Assembly: GCA_006384855.1 (NCBI GenBank)
Contig: VCJN01002158.1
Location: forward strand, 1-64,000
Length of the DNA stretch: 64,000 bases
Direction of reading: 5' to 3'
Source: Tetraselmis striata
Taxonomy: Eukaryota > Chlorophyta > Chlorodendrophyceae > Chlorodendrales > Chlorodendraceae
Shown: positions 25,751-34,929 of the stretch, piece by piece
How positions within the stretch are numbered: the stretch's first letter is position 1
Layout: the number at the start of each line of letters is the position of its first letter
Position numbers and translations under genes: made by a program
Notes under the pieces: model-generated
What the model saw: only the letters and a program-made list of their open reading frames with translations
What the model was told of the DNA's origin: nothing
The model's database searches: none

Positions 25751-26350
25751 AGTTTTCCCATAGTTCCCGCCGGGGGAGGGAAAATAATTCCCCTACCTCT
25801 TGGGTTGAGCGGAGGAAAAGGAGAGCCGCGTCCGACATCGCCTGGAATACGTGAGAATCGATACCGGTTGCAATACGGTTTTATCACGGATTGTTAGGCG
25901 TCCGTCCTCCGTCCTCCGTCCTCCCCCATACGCGCTTCGCGCATGAACCGTCATACGTTCGGTGTTCGCTCGTTTGATTTCACGGTACTGGTACGTGTAC
26001 GGTAAGATTCTGAATGGATGCGCGTGTATTCTAGCCCAGGCACGTCATATATTCGTCTAAAACGCCAAAATAACGCGGTACCGCAGCGTTTTTACTGCTG
26101 AATGAGCAAGCGAGACTATTCAGCGACTATTCCTTATACGGTAGTCCAAGTATGATGCTGTAAAAAGGGGTCGCCGCGGTGCGGGGGCAGTCCGCCGACC
26201 CGGGTATAATATACGGTGGTGCGAGTATTTACCCAAGGAGGCACTGTTTGCCAAGAATGTCAGCTCGCTTACATTGGAGGCTAAGACGAGAACCACAGGC
26301 TTGGCCTGGGTGTCTCCTAGCGCAAAAAGATGGTTGAGGGTGGGTGGGTG

Positions 26351-26525
26351 CGCGAGCCGGTTGAGGCGAGCGCAAAGCAGAGAGTGCCTGTGCCCGAGGG
26401 TGGATCCCTCAGGTCGTAGTGCTGGTGCGGGCCGGCAGGCCTTAGTCCGTGCGCCGACCTCGGGGGTCGTGCGCAGTACAACATAGCTAATGTACTGTAA
26501 ACCTCTAGATGACTACATCTGACCA
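26351..26525 (-). repeat. DIRS split direct repeat, A2 copy
   Basis: About 175 bp from CGCGAGCCGGTTGAGGCGAG to ATGACTACATCTGACCAT, matching 30960-31134 with no difference noticed. It is flanked on both sides by the B repeat (TTTACCCAAGGAGGCACTGT at 26228 and 26525), as expected for the B1-A2-B2 end. Confidence 0.9.
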
Positions 26526-26582
26526 TTTACCCAAGGAGGCACTGTTTGCCAGAGACGAAAGCCAAAGGCTAGCACAGGAAGC

Positions 26583-27821
26583 TTAGGCCGGTGGCCGGAC
26601 GGGGACGAGCCAACCGAAGAACCTCCAGGCCGCAGGAGTCGGGCGCATGGTCGGGTCGATGTACTTCCCGGTGACCACCTCGCTGTTCTTCGACCAGTCG
26701 CCCATGTGCTTGATGGCCGGCAAAGGGACGCCGACGCAGCTTGCTGCGGAAGCGGCACCCTTGCGTAAACTGTGCGATGTCCACTTGAAACCGGTGGGAG
26801 GTCGGGCGCCTGCCGCCAGGTAGGCTTCCCGCAACCACTCGGTAAGAGTGGCTGAAACCGACCAAGTGGCGGAAGACTCCAGCGGGGAGATGCTCCAGAA
26901 CTTGGGCGGCGGGCTGGCGCCGTAGAAACGGCGGCAGTAGGCGTCGCGACTGACGGTGTACCAGTCCAGCAGGTCAGCGAAGTCCGGAACGGCGGCGATG
27001 GGCAGAGTTATCAGGGGCTTCGCGGAAACCCTCGTACGCTGGTCGCCTTTCTGTTTGCGGACGTACAGTAGAATGCTTCCGGACGGCCGGTCGACCACTA
27101 AATCACCGGTCTCGCAGCTAATGCCGGACTCCGCTCGGCACAGGAAGACGTACGCCGTAATCGTCGCGAGCGCGGCTCTGAAAGCGCGGATGTCCGCAAT
27201 ATTAGCGGGTTCCCACGCCAATGTCTGCCGAAATCCAATCGCGGTGTTCAGGATGTCAGCCGCCACGGGCGCAGGTAGGGCGACGCGGACGTCTTCCGCC
27301 GCAAGACGCTCTTGCTGGATAGCCAGGCCGCGGCGCGCGTCGGCTACCATTTCGCCGAGGGCGACAGGCTGGCGCTGATGGTCGCGGAAGTACTTGTTGA
27401 TGGACGAGTAGTACTGTTGAAGGGACTCCGCGCCGACGGTACCTTGCAAGCCTAGCCAGGCAGTGTAGCGGACGATTGTGCTGGTAGTAGCCTGCAGCGG
27501 GCGTAAGCCTTCCTGCTCGCAGAAAGTAGCGAAAGAGCGCATGCCGCTGTCGTAGGTGCGGTAGGTGCCGGCCGCTAGCGAACCTGTAAGCAAACCGAGC
27601 GCCGCTTGACCAACGTCGTCGGTCCCCAACAAAGACCGGAGCTCGGCCGCCATTGATGCCGACCAGGGCGCCTCCGAGCCGGCGCGCGCCGCAAGCCGGT
27701 AGCGCGCGCGTCGAGTGTGGGACAGGCGGCCCGGGTATTGCACACCGTACCGCACACCGTACTGCACACCGTACTGCACACCGCACTGCACACCGTACTG
27801 CAGCGACGGCTGTACGGTCAT
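26583..27821 (-). CDS. DIRS element tyrosine recombinase ORF
   Basis: About 412 codons from a Met at 27821. The N-terminal part carries four-residue QYGV-type repeats, encoded by a 12-bp tandem repeat at about 27737-27795. A SAM-like core-binding region follows, then a catalytic region with HSLRKGAASAA and GDWSKNSEVVTGKYID, the H-x-x-R and C-terminal Tyr pattern of phage-integrase-type recombinases. It begins 8 bp after the RT ORF. Its role is insertion of the circular cDNA intermediate. Confidence 0.88.
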   Translation of the reverse strand: MTVQPSLQYGVQCGVQYGVQYGVRYGVQYPGRLSHTRRARYRLAARAGSEAPWSASMAAELRSLLGTDDVGQAALGLLTGSLAAGTYRTYDSGMRSFATFCEQEGLRPLQATTSTIVRYTAWLGLQGTVGAESLQQYYSSINKYFRDHQRQPVALGEMVADARRGLAIQQERLAAEDVRVALPAPVAADILNTAIGFRQTLAWEPANIADIRAFRAALATITAYVFLCRAESGISCETGDLVVDRPSGSILLYVRKQKGDQRTRVSAKPLITLPIAAVPDFADLLDWYTVSRDAYCRRFYGASPPPKFWSISPLESSATWSVSATLTEWLREAYLAAGARPPTGFKWTSHSLRKGAASAASCVGVPLPAIKHMGDWSKNSEVVTGKYIDPTMRPTPAAWRFFGWLVPVRPPA

Positions 27822-27829
27822 AGCCCGGC

Positions 27830-29827
27830 CTAGCGACCCCCGGCGGAGGTGCAGCCATGCCGGCGTGGCAGCCGAAAAGCCACGACGCTCCAGCCGGGCA
27901 GTCCGACCCCCGCGCGCGTTCCCCGCCGCCCAGGAAAGAAGAGGTCGCGGGTAGGCGGGTAGACAATCGTCTCGGTGGCGAGGTCCTGCAGCAGCTGGTA
28001 CCAACGCCGTCCTGGCCAGTGCGGTGCGATGACCGTGGCGGCCGCGCCCGACTGGCGCAGTTTGTCCGCCAAATCGTCTAACAAACCCCACGGAGGATTG
28101 CAATAATTGCGCTCCCTGCGCCAGAACTCGTCCGGCAAATGGAGCGAATCCACCGCTTCGCAATGCGGGTCGCGCCAGCGGGAATTGTACCGCGGAAGTT
28201 GCGTATTTTCCATTGACGCAAATCTGTCGACGGTGTGCGGACCCCACAAGCGCTCCAGGTACGCGAATATCCGCGGATTGAGCTGCCAGTCGGAGTCGTC
28301 CAGCTCCCTGCTGAGTCGGTCCGCCCAAACGTTGGCTGCAGACTGGATGTATCGGGGCCTGATGGAGATGTCGTGGATATCCAGGAGGTGCCACAGCTTG
28401 CGGAGCTCCTCCATCATGACGGGCGACCGAGAGGTAAGGTTGGTCAGCGCTGCCACTACGGCCGTGTTGTCCTCGTGCAGTAAGACGCGCCGTCCTCGGA
28501 GCTGGGGCAGGAACGATTCGACCGCGTGACGTACCGCGCGAAGCTCCTTCCACGTGATGTGACGCGAGCGGTCGTCCTCGTACCAGAAGCCGCGCGCCTG
28601 GTAAGCGCTGTTGTTGTTGAGCACAGCCCCCCATCCGTACGAGCTGGAGTCCGCGTGCAGATACGCGGTCTCCACAGGCTTGTACATAGAGCGACCGTTG
28701 TGCTGCGCAGGTACCTGGGTCCACCACTCTAGGTCGCGGCGCAGCTGGTTTGTCATCTTGACGCGCCCGCCCCAGCCCTGCCGGGTGGCGAGGACGCAGT
28801 GCAGCTCCCGCAAAAAGAAACGGGCCGGCGTAACTGCCAAGTACAGGAACTGCGCCTTGCCCGCAAAGGACGCCAGCTGCCGAGCTGGGAGCCAGCGCTT
28901 GTTGGAGGCTGCGCGGCCAAGGAGCGAACGGGCGGCCTTGGCTAGAGCGATGAGCTTCTCCTCGGGGGCGCGGAACTCGCCGCGCTTCAGGTCGATGATC
29001 AGGCCCAGGTGAGGGCCGACCTGGGTGGGCTCCCAGACTCCCTTGTTGGGGTTGCGCAGTAGGCCCAGGCGGTCCAGCAAGGTGCTTAACCGGACGCGTA
29101 GCTCCAGGGCTGCCTCGCGGGAGTCCGCGAGGAAAAGGAAGTCGTCCATATAGGGTAGGAGCCGCTCGCCCCGCCAGCGAGTGTTGCGCAGGAAACGGCG
29201 AGTAGGCTTGGACGGGGCCGTGGGAGGCAACGCTGGGTCGCGCTGCTTCAGGGGCGTCCGCAGGTAGTCCGTAAAGGCCGCCGTCAATTTGCAGAAGTAG
29301 TACGACGAGCCTGTCCAACCCATCGGTAGGCAAGCAAGTCGCCACAGCTCTCCTCGGTAGTTCACGGTAAAGAAGTCGCGGTCCTCCTCCCGAATCCCAA
29401 GGGCGTAGTAGCCGTCGGCCAGGTCCATCGACACGAACCAATCTCCTGCGCGCGCCAGGTGCCGCAGGTGCTTGAGCGTTTCGTAGGACATCGTGAACGT
29501 CTTGCACCACTTGTTGAGCTCCCGTAGGTCGATGATGAGGCGCCATTTGTTGGTGCCGGGTTTGGGGACTAGAAACATTCTGGATACCCACTTGTTGCAG
29601 TGTCCTCGCTCCCACGCGCCAATCGCCTCGAAGCGGGGCAGTTCTGTAGCCATGAAATCCAGTTGTGCCTGAGTGGCGTCGCGCATAGAGACGCCGTGGT
29701 TGTAGGGGCGAGGGCGTCGCCCGTTCTTGAAGCGTATCCGGACCCCTTGGCGGATCCAACTCAAGACTTGTCCGCTCGCGCCGATGCTTTCCCAGTCTCG
29801 CCATCTTCTCCGCACGCGGTGTCGCAT
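27830..29827 (-). CDS. DIRS element reverse transcriptase / RNase H ORF
   Basis: About 665 codons if started at the Met at 29827 (the frame stays open further upstream over the gag-like ORF). It has the DIRS-type RT (fingers/palm words FLVPKPGTNKWRLIIDLREL, FVSMDLADGYYALGI and LLPYMDDFLFLAD), followed by an RNase H region (AYLHADSSSYGWGAVL, LLHEDNTAVVAAL, VWADRLSREL) and a C-terminal segment with YCNPPWGLLDDL, of the kind shared with the methyltransferase-like domain of DIRS polyproteins. Makes element cDNA. Confidence 0.92.
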   Translation of the reverse strand: MRHRVRRRWRDWESIGASGQVLSWIRQGVRIRFKNGRRPRPYNHGVSMRDATQAQLDFMATELPRFEAIGAWERGHCNKWVSRMFLVPKPGTNKWRLIIDLRELNKWCKTFTMSYETLKHLRHLARAGDWFVSMDLADGYYALGIREEDRDFFTVNYRGELWRLACLPMGWTGSSYYFCKLTAAFTDYLRTPLKQRDPALPPTAPSKPTRRFLRNTRWRGERLLPYMDDFLFLADSREAALELRVRLSTLLDRLGLLRNPNKGVWEPTQVGPHLGLIIDLKRGEFRAPEEKLIALAKAARSLLGRAASNKRWLPARQLASFAGKAQFLYLAVTPARFFLRELHCVLATRQGWGGRVKMTNQLRRDLEWWTQVPAQHNGRSMYKPVETAYLHADSSSYGWGAVLNNNSAYQARGFWYEDDRSRHITWKELRAVRHAVESFLPQLRGRRVLLHEDNTAVVAALTNLTSRSPVMMEELRKLWHLLDIHDISIRPRYIQSAANVWADRLSRELDDSDWQLNPRIFAYLERLWGPHTVDRFASMENTQLPRYNSRWRDPHCEAVDSLHLPDEFWRRERNYCNPPWGLLDDLADKLRQSGAAATVIAPHWPGRRWYQLLQDLATETIVYPPTRDLFFPGRRGTRAGVGLPGWSVVAFRLPRRHGCTSAGGR

Positions 29828-29873
29828 GTAGAGGGAGGTAGGCGTACAGGAGTCGGCGCGGCGGGCCACACCG

Positions 29874-30929
29874 TCACTTGGTGACCTTTGCCTTGGCCTT
29901 GTCGGACGCTGCGGCTGTCGCTGCGGCCTTCCGTGCCGCAGCGGCTTGCTCGCGTTGCTTGCGCCTCTCGGCGGACTCCATGGGGGCGGGCTTGTCGGGG
30001 GTAGCCTTGGCGAACGCGGCCGCGGCACGGGCCTTGCCCGCTGCGGAAAGGCTGATCTCGAGGGTCTTGTCGTCGAACGCTCGGCGGAGTTGGTCGAGTT
30101 GCCCGGACACGGCGATACGCCGTGGGGTGCAGAACTTTGCGTGGGCGAGCTCGGCGAAAACACGGTCCGCCTCTGTAGCCGTTGGTCCATTCTTGGCGAG
30201 CTGGAGGTAGCCCAACCGGGAACGGGTGGCCTCCTCCGTCGCCAGGTGGGTGCGGTAGCAGGCGCGGAGCTCGGCAAGGGCCGCAGCCTTGTCTGCCGGC
30301 GTAGCAGACTCGGTCGAAAGCGACTCCAGAGCGCAGCGCATCGCCTCGTTGGCGCAGCTACTGAAGAAGGCATAGCAGCCTAGGTGCAGGTATTCGTCGT
30401 ACGCTGCCTGACTCCGCTTATCCGCGAGGGCGCGGGCGGTGTCGTCGGTCAGGGTCCACAAGCGGGGCTCGTCGACGTCGCGCGGGGGGCGCTCCAGACC
30501 GGGGGGGATGACTCGGCCGTAGTAGGCAAAGTCGACGTACTCGAGCTCGTTGTCGGGTGCGTCTAGCTCAGCAGGAAGGGGCTCTCGCGCTCCTTGCTCA
30601 CCACCCTCGGGCGCAGGCGTGCCCGCGGGGTTGGCTGGCTGGGTACCTTCGGGAGGAAGCGGGTTAGTGGGGGGGGCGAGTCGAGCGAGCAAGGCAGCCG
30701 TAGCAGCCTCAAACTGCCCGGCCAGCCGCTTCTCCAGGGCTTCCGCTTGGGCCGTCAGGCGTTTCTCCAATTCCGCGACAGATGCCGCCGTGGCGCCGCC
30801 CGGGGCGTCGTCCGCTAAGGCGTCTTCCGGTACAGGGCGAGGGGGCATCCTGCTGTCGCGGGGTGGGGAAGGTGTAGCGTCTCGGGAGGCAGAGGCTCGG
30901 GTCCGAGTCGGCATAGAGTAAGCTGACAC
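29874..30929 (-). CDS. DIRS element gag-like ORF
   Basis: 351 codons starting MSAYSMPTRTRASASRDATP just inside the A1 repeat. It has a coiled-coil-prone segment (VAELEKRLTAQAEALEKRLA), an acidic middle and a Lys/Ala-rich C-terminus ending in KAKAKVTK. Position, size and composition fit a DIRS gag-like protein. No zinc knuckle was seen. Confidence 0.75.
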   Translation of the reverse strand: MSAYSMPTRTRASASRDATPSPPRDSRMPPRPVPEDALADDAPGGATAASVAELEKRLTAQAEALEKRLAGQFEAATAALLARLAPPTNPLPPEGTQPANPAGTPAPEGGEQGAREPLPAELDAPDNELEYVDFAYYGRVIPPGLERPPRDVDEPRLWTLTDDTARALADKRSQAAYDEYLHLGCYAFFSSCANEAMRCALESLSTESATPADKAAALAELRACYRTHLATEEATRSRLGYLQLAKNGPTATEADRVFAELAHAKFCTPRRIAVSGQLDQLRRAFDDKTLEISLSAAGKARAAAAFAKATPDKPAPMESAERRKQREQAAAARKAAATAAASDKAKAKVTK

Positions 30930-30959
30930 TCTGCTCGACTGCTAGAGTCGAGACTGCTT

Positions 30960-31134
30960 GCGCGAGCCGGTTGAGGCGAGCGCAAAGCAGAGAGTGCCTG
31001 TGCCCGAGGGTGGATCCCTCAGGTCGTAGTGCTGGTGCGGGCCGGCAGGCCTTAGTCCGTGCGCCGACCTCGGGGGTCGTGCGCAGTACAACATAGCTAA
31101 TGTACTGTAAACCTCTAGATGACTACATCTGACC
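30960..31134 (-). repeat. DIRS split direct repeat, A1 copy
   Basis: Promoter-side end of the element on its coding strand; direct copy of 26351-26525. The sequence changes abruptly at ATAATTACATGAGCTAGCAG on the far side. Confidence 0.9.
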
Positions 31135-32259
31135 ATATAATTACATGAGCTAGCAGCAGAATATATTTGCTGTAAAAAGATGCTGTAAAAAGGGGTCGCC
31201 GCGGTGCGGGGGCAGTCCGCCGACCCGGGGCCCGGCGTCCGTCGACGGACGGGCGACGGTCGAACGACGGCGTCCGCCGTCCGGTGCCGGCACAGGCGGC
31301 GGGCGTGGCGATTCGCGCCGTGCCCGCCCCGTAGACCTGACGACCGGCCCGACCTGCGCGGCCTTGTGTGGGATGCGGGCCGCCTGTAGGCGGCTTGTAC
31401 TGTATTGCTGATCTTGTAGTGCTGTTTTTTTTTTGGGGGTAATACAACTTTTAGCGGTGGGTTGGGTACCGGCCTTTTTGTAATGCACACCAGTAGTCAC
31501 CGACCCGCTTTTACGCGGCTTGCAGATTTAATCTGTTTTACAAAATAACACAGTAATTTTGAAAAAGAATAAATTACTGGCAAATCTAACGCTAAAAGCA
31601 TTATTACCCGGAAACAACAGTATTATTACAAGATCAACACTGCAAGCCGGCTGAAAGCGGCCCGCATTCCGCACCACGCTCAACCCAAGAGGTAGGGGCA
31701 CCTCCACAGATCCCCGGCGCGAAGCGCCGCTTAGTGATATATAAAATGAAAATAATAAAGATTGCAGCACTGCGCTGCTGCTGATGTTGCTCTGTCGCTA
31801 CCAGCAGTAGCGACCGACTACTACCGGGTACGAGGCATCAGCAGCAGCGCGCGAGTAGACGCGGGCGGCGGCGGTAGCAGGACTACGACGTGCGCGAAGG
31901 ATTTTATATATGGTCATATTGGTAATTTAGAGGTTTGATTACACCAGGCTATTCTGTTACCGGTACTGGTAACGTTAAGATTCTATACAGTAGTTTGAAT
32001 GCTATCGACCAGTACCTGTACTCGCGCAGTACGCGTACCGCTTGGACTTCCCGATGTCCAGCGGCGCTAGCGACAGCATGCGACAGCCCTGCTACATGAC
32101 GCACCCGCAGCACGAGGGGAGTCCACCTTCTGCCTTTGCGCCAGCTCACCAGCTAGCGCAACGGCGTCGCACCTCTCGAAGGTGTGCAAGGTGTGAATAT
32201 CTCTACGAGTGGACGGTCTCGACGACTAGTCTTCAACCACGACACTTGCGCACGCTACG

Positions 32260-33325
32260 ATGGCAGGCGGCAAGAAGGCGGCAGACTCTACGAAGGCAAC
32301 GCCAGCCGACCGTTTGGCCGAAACGCCCGCGGAGCCGACAGAGACGACACGGGACACGACAACGCATGCGTTACTGCAAGCGCTGGCGTTGAAGGTGGAC
32401 GCTTTATCGACCTGCTTGGACGAACATGACAACAACAAGCACAAGGAGCAGCGCGACATTCCCTCGAACGACGACGAAGTCGGCGAGGGTGGCAAGGAGC
32501 CGGAGCACGACGCCCGGACAGCCGCTCCTACGGGGGGCGCGCGCGACGCCGCGGCCGTGTTCATCGACCCTCGGGATTGGGAAGACCTCTTGCCCCGGGC
32601 GTACGAAACTGCCCCCCCCCCCCCCCCCCCCCCCCCCGGGTCGACTATTTATTATACTATTTATAGCGACTATTTCTTGTCAGCGTCGGACCTGGCGCTG
32701 GCGGGGGGGGGGGGGGGGGGGGGGGGGCTTGCGATTACATGATCGACTTCTCGTGCGTGTCCTCCACGACCCCCACTTGGAGCAACGACCCCCGCTGGTG
32801 CATCCCGGGAATCGCGGCGACCGAGGCGGAGCATGCTAAATTGGCAGCGGACCGGGCGTCTTCCGCCCCAGTGCAAAGTGTTCACCGGTACTACCCTTTT
32901 GTGGTTGAGGACCGCGGCCGTCTCGGGAAGTCCGCTTTGACGGTGGTCTACATCTTCGCGGTGTTGTTGGCCGTGCGCAACTTCCCTGGCGGTCCTTCCG
33001 CCCCGACCTCTTGCTTTCTTCGTGGTCAATCCGTTCAGGCACTTCGAAGCTTTGTCGCCAGCCAACCTGCTGAGTTCCGCCGTCACATGTCGCGCACACG
33101 GCGGGGGCTGTTGCAGCGGGCCTCGGCTTGCGTGCATGGTACCCTGGGCAGCATTCTCTCTGCCGGTGTGCAGATGGCCAAGTTTGATGTGTGTGCTCGT
33201 GCCCACTCTACGTCTTCTCATGTTACTGCTTCCCCCCCGCAGTCGTTGTAGAGGACCTTTCTGATTGCCTTTTATTTTGGTGATTTCCGATATCGCCTTC
33301 TGCTGCTAGCTCATGTAATTATTAT
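32260..33325 (+). mobile_element. LINE-like element fragment, ORF1-like and ORF2 3' end
   Basis: 32260-32610 encodes MAGGKKAADSTKATPADRLA followed by an acidic, helix-prone segment, possibly ORF1. After a C tract, about 65 bp and a G tract (32612-32727), a second frame to 33251 reads YYPFVVEDRGRLGKSALTVV, LLAVRNFPGGPSAPTSCFLR and FRRHMSRTRRGLLQRASACV. This resembles the C-terminal tail found after the RT in many algal and plant LINEs; the RT itself is absent. The 3' end (to GCTCATGTAATTAT) is shared with the truncated copy at 12078-12248. LINE identity rests on the shared 3' end, the truncation pattern and the weak tail resemblance. Confidence 0.5.
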
Positions 33326-33364
33326 TTATTGTCGGCGCACGACGTAGTTGCTATTTACAGTGGT

Positions 33365-33575
33365 GAGTAAAACTAAAAGTAAAGTTTGCCCCGGGACATC
33401 GGCCGAGGCCGCCCCATCACTTGACGCTCCTGCGCCAACTCCAGTCGTAGGTCTGGCATAGCCCATCGGCTACACCATTGCCCCATTCGAACGCCGAAGG
33501 GCTAGCGAAGGGCTCGCTAAATCACCAACCGGGTTAACCGCCAGGACACGTCGGGACGATGTTGCCAGTAATGCG
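33365..33575 (-). mobile_element. tRNA-derived SINE, partial copy
   Basis: On the minus strand it ends in a CTTTACTTTTAGTTTTAC-type tail and contains GGGGCAATGG, ACCTACGACTGGAGTTGGCG and GGCGGCCTCGGCCGATGTCC, matching the copies at 44.4 and 45.7 kb. The tRNA-like head is missing or unrecognisable and there is an internal duplicated AGGGCTCG/AGGGCTAG word. Confidence 0.75.
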
Positions 33576-33579
33576 TGGT

Positions 33580-34830
33580 ACCACCATGATTGCTATGCTA
33601 CTTGTAGTAGTCGTTATTCAGCGAAGCGTCGATTTTTCGGCGGTAGTGAGCTTTTTGCCGTACAGGTACCTGTACATGTATAGTGCAGCGGAACGATAAT
33701 CGGGCCTATAGGTGCATGACCAATGCGCTTATCTACTGGCATGTATTACTAAGTACTATAACCCACCCACCCGCCCGCCCGCCCGCCCATCCATCACCCA
33801 CGGTCCTTAATTACACAGCCGTCCGATTACGATCTATCTCACGGTTGGGAGGCTATGACTATTATTGGTACTCGCTACTCGCTGTTGGTAATGGGAAACA
33901 ACTCTGGTACTTCAAAGCGCTGGCAATGCAAACGCTCGTTGCTGGTACTTCAAAGCGCTGGCAATGCAATTGATAGAACTGTAGGCCAGTGATACAGAAC
34001 CCGTTCTTTTGAGGAGTTCCAACTCCCACATGCACAAACATCCAAATAGGGCGGAATGATACATGAATAGGCACTATCTTATCCCATCTAAATACAGTAG
34101 ACATATGGGCAGCCAGGCTCGTTCAGTGTGTATTTGGGGATTACCTGAGCATTATGTAACGATCCTGGTACTCTTTGCATATATATTTTCAAATAGATCG
34201 AAATGTATCCATAATAGACTCGGTAATAATTCCGCGCAGGCCTAAATAGCTGCCGCGCTTACATGCGCTGACTACTACTACCTGTACCGGTACGGGTACT
34301 GGGTGTCCGGCAGCCGCCTGTCGTCGGGCCGGTCGTCGCCGTTCATCAGGTCTACGGGGCGGGCGTGGCGCGGTCCCGCCGCGTTGACCGAACCCGGACG
34401 CCGGACGCCAGGCGACCGTCGCCCGTCCGCCTCGCCGCCCGTCGGTCGACGGACACCGGGCCCCGGGTTGGCGTATCGGCGGAAGTGGGGCTGTACAATT
34501 GTAGCGACTACTACGATTGATCCTTGCGGCTCTCTGGATTCCACACACATGCAACGGGTATGCTTGCATAGTGTTGATTATGATCTTCTAGAACAGGAAT
34601 CCTTACTGCTCGTACATATACTACACATCATTTTGCGTGGCGGGGTTTGTTTTCGGACTTTTTTTAATTCACACTAGCATGACAGAAAGTTGTATCAATA
34701 CATCAGATGGTGTGAGGAAAGGTGCGCGTGGTGGAGAAGGTGAGTGCTATTCCGGTGAGTGATGGTGGAGTATGATATGGTTACAGACCAGGAGGCGCCA
34801 AGCCTAATATATGCGGCCGACATGGCGCGG
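33580..34830. other. No gene recognised
   Basis: Contains a CCCGCCC-type microsatellite near 33765-33790 and an in-place duplication of GGTACTTCAAAGCGCTGGCAA near 33907 and 33944. No supported exon. Confidence 0.4.
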
Positions 34831-34922
34831 GAGCAGCCCGTTATCTCACGGGCGCGCGCTACGCGCCTAATGTGCTATGATGATTGGGGCTAGTGAGGGT
34901 ATAGGATATATCTTCACTATAC
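34830..34922 (-). repeat. Short dispersed repeat, copy 2 (reverse, partial)
   Basis: The reverse complement reads GAAGATATATCCTATACCCT then CATCATAGCACATTAGGCGC and CGTAGCGCGCGCCCGTGA, matching the first half of the copies at 17.54 and 36.20 kb. The second half with the CTGATATATCAG palindrome is absent. Confidence 0.75.
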
Positions 34923-34929
34923 CTGTCGG

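Larger units (their letters stand above)
26228..31134 (-). mobile_element. DIRS-order retroelement, PAT/Kangaroo-like, looks whole
   Basis: Reading along the minus strand the order is A1 repeat (31134-30960), gag-like ORF, RT/RNase H ORF, tyrosine-recombinase ORF, then B1 (about 26551-26525), A2 (26525-26351) and B2 (about 26254-26228). This A1-ORFs-B1-A2-B2 layout is the split-direct-repeat architecture of PAT-like and Ngaro-like DIRS elements, which integrate with a tyrosine recombinase rather than a DDE integrase. All three ORFs are long and open and the A repeats appear almost identical, so the insertion looks young and the copy looks whole. It sits inside an older inverted-repeat element. 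Similar elements are known from volvocine green algae. Confidence 0.9.
25755..31735 (+). mobile_element. Terminal-inverted-repeat element, split by a DIRS retroelement
   Basis: The left part (25787-26205) and right part (31160-31735) match, in order, the two halves of the 44.65-46.05 kb repeat. The left end reads CCTACCTCTTGGGTTGAGCG and the right end holds its inverted match, CGCTCAACCCAAGAGGTAGG, at 31681-31707. A second, inner inverted repeat of about 70 bp (TGCGGGCCGCCTGTAGGCGG at 31377 against the reverse of 31610-31680) gives a fold-back core. No coding capacity was seen, so it is probably a non-autonomous DNA transposon. About 55 bp around GGTCGCCGCGGTGCGGGGGC occur on both sides of the inserted retroelement. 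Confidence 0.65.

Noticed and set aside
26583-29804. Reading the 1073-codon open frame as one recombinase protein
   Set aside because: Only the part after about 27821 has recombinase character. The upstream stretch is an alternative frame of the RT ORF.
28000-30570. Plus-strand ORFs over the DIRS element
   Set aside because: Antisense shadows of the GC-rich retroelement ORFs; no domain content.
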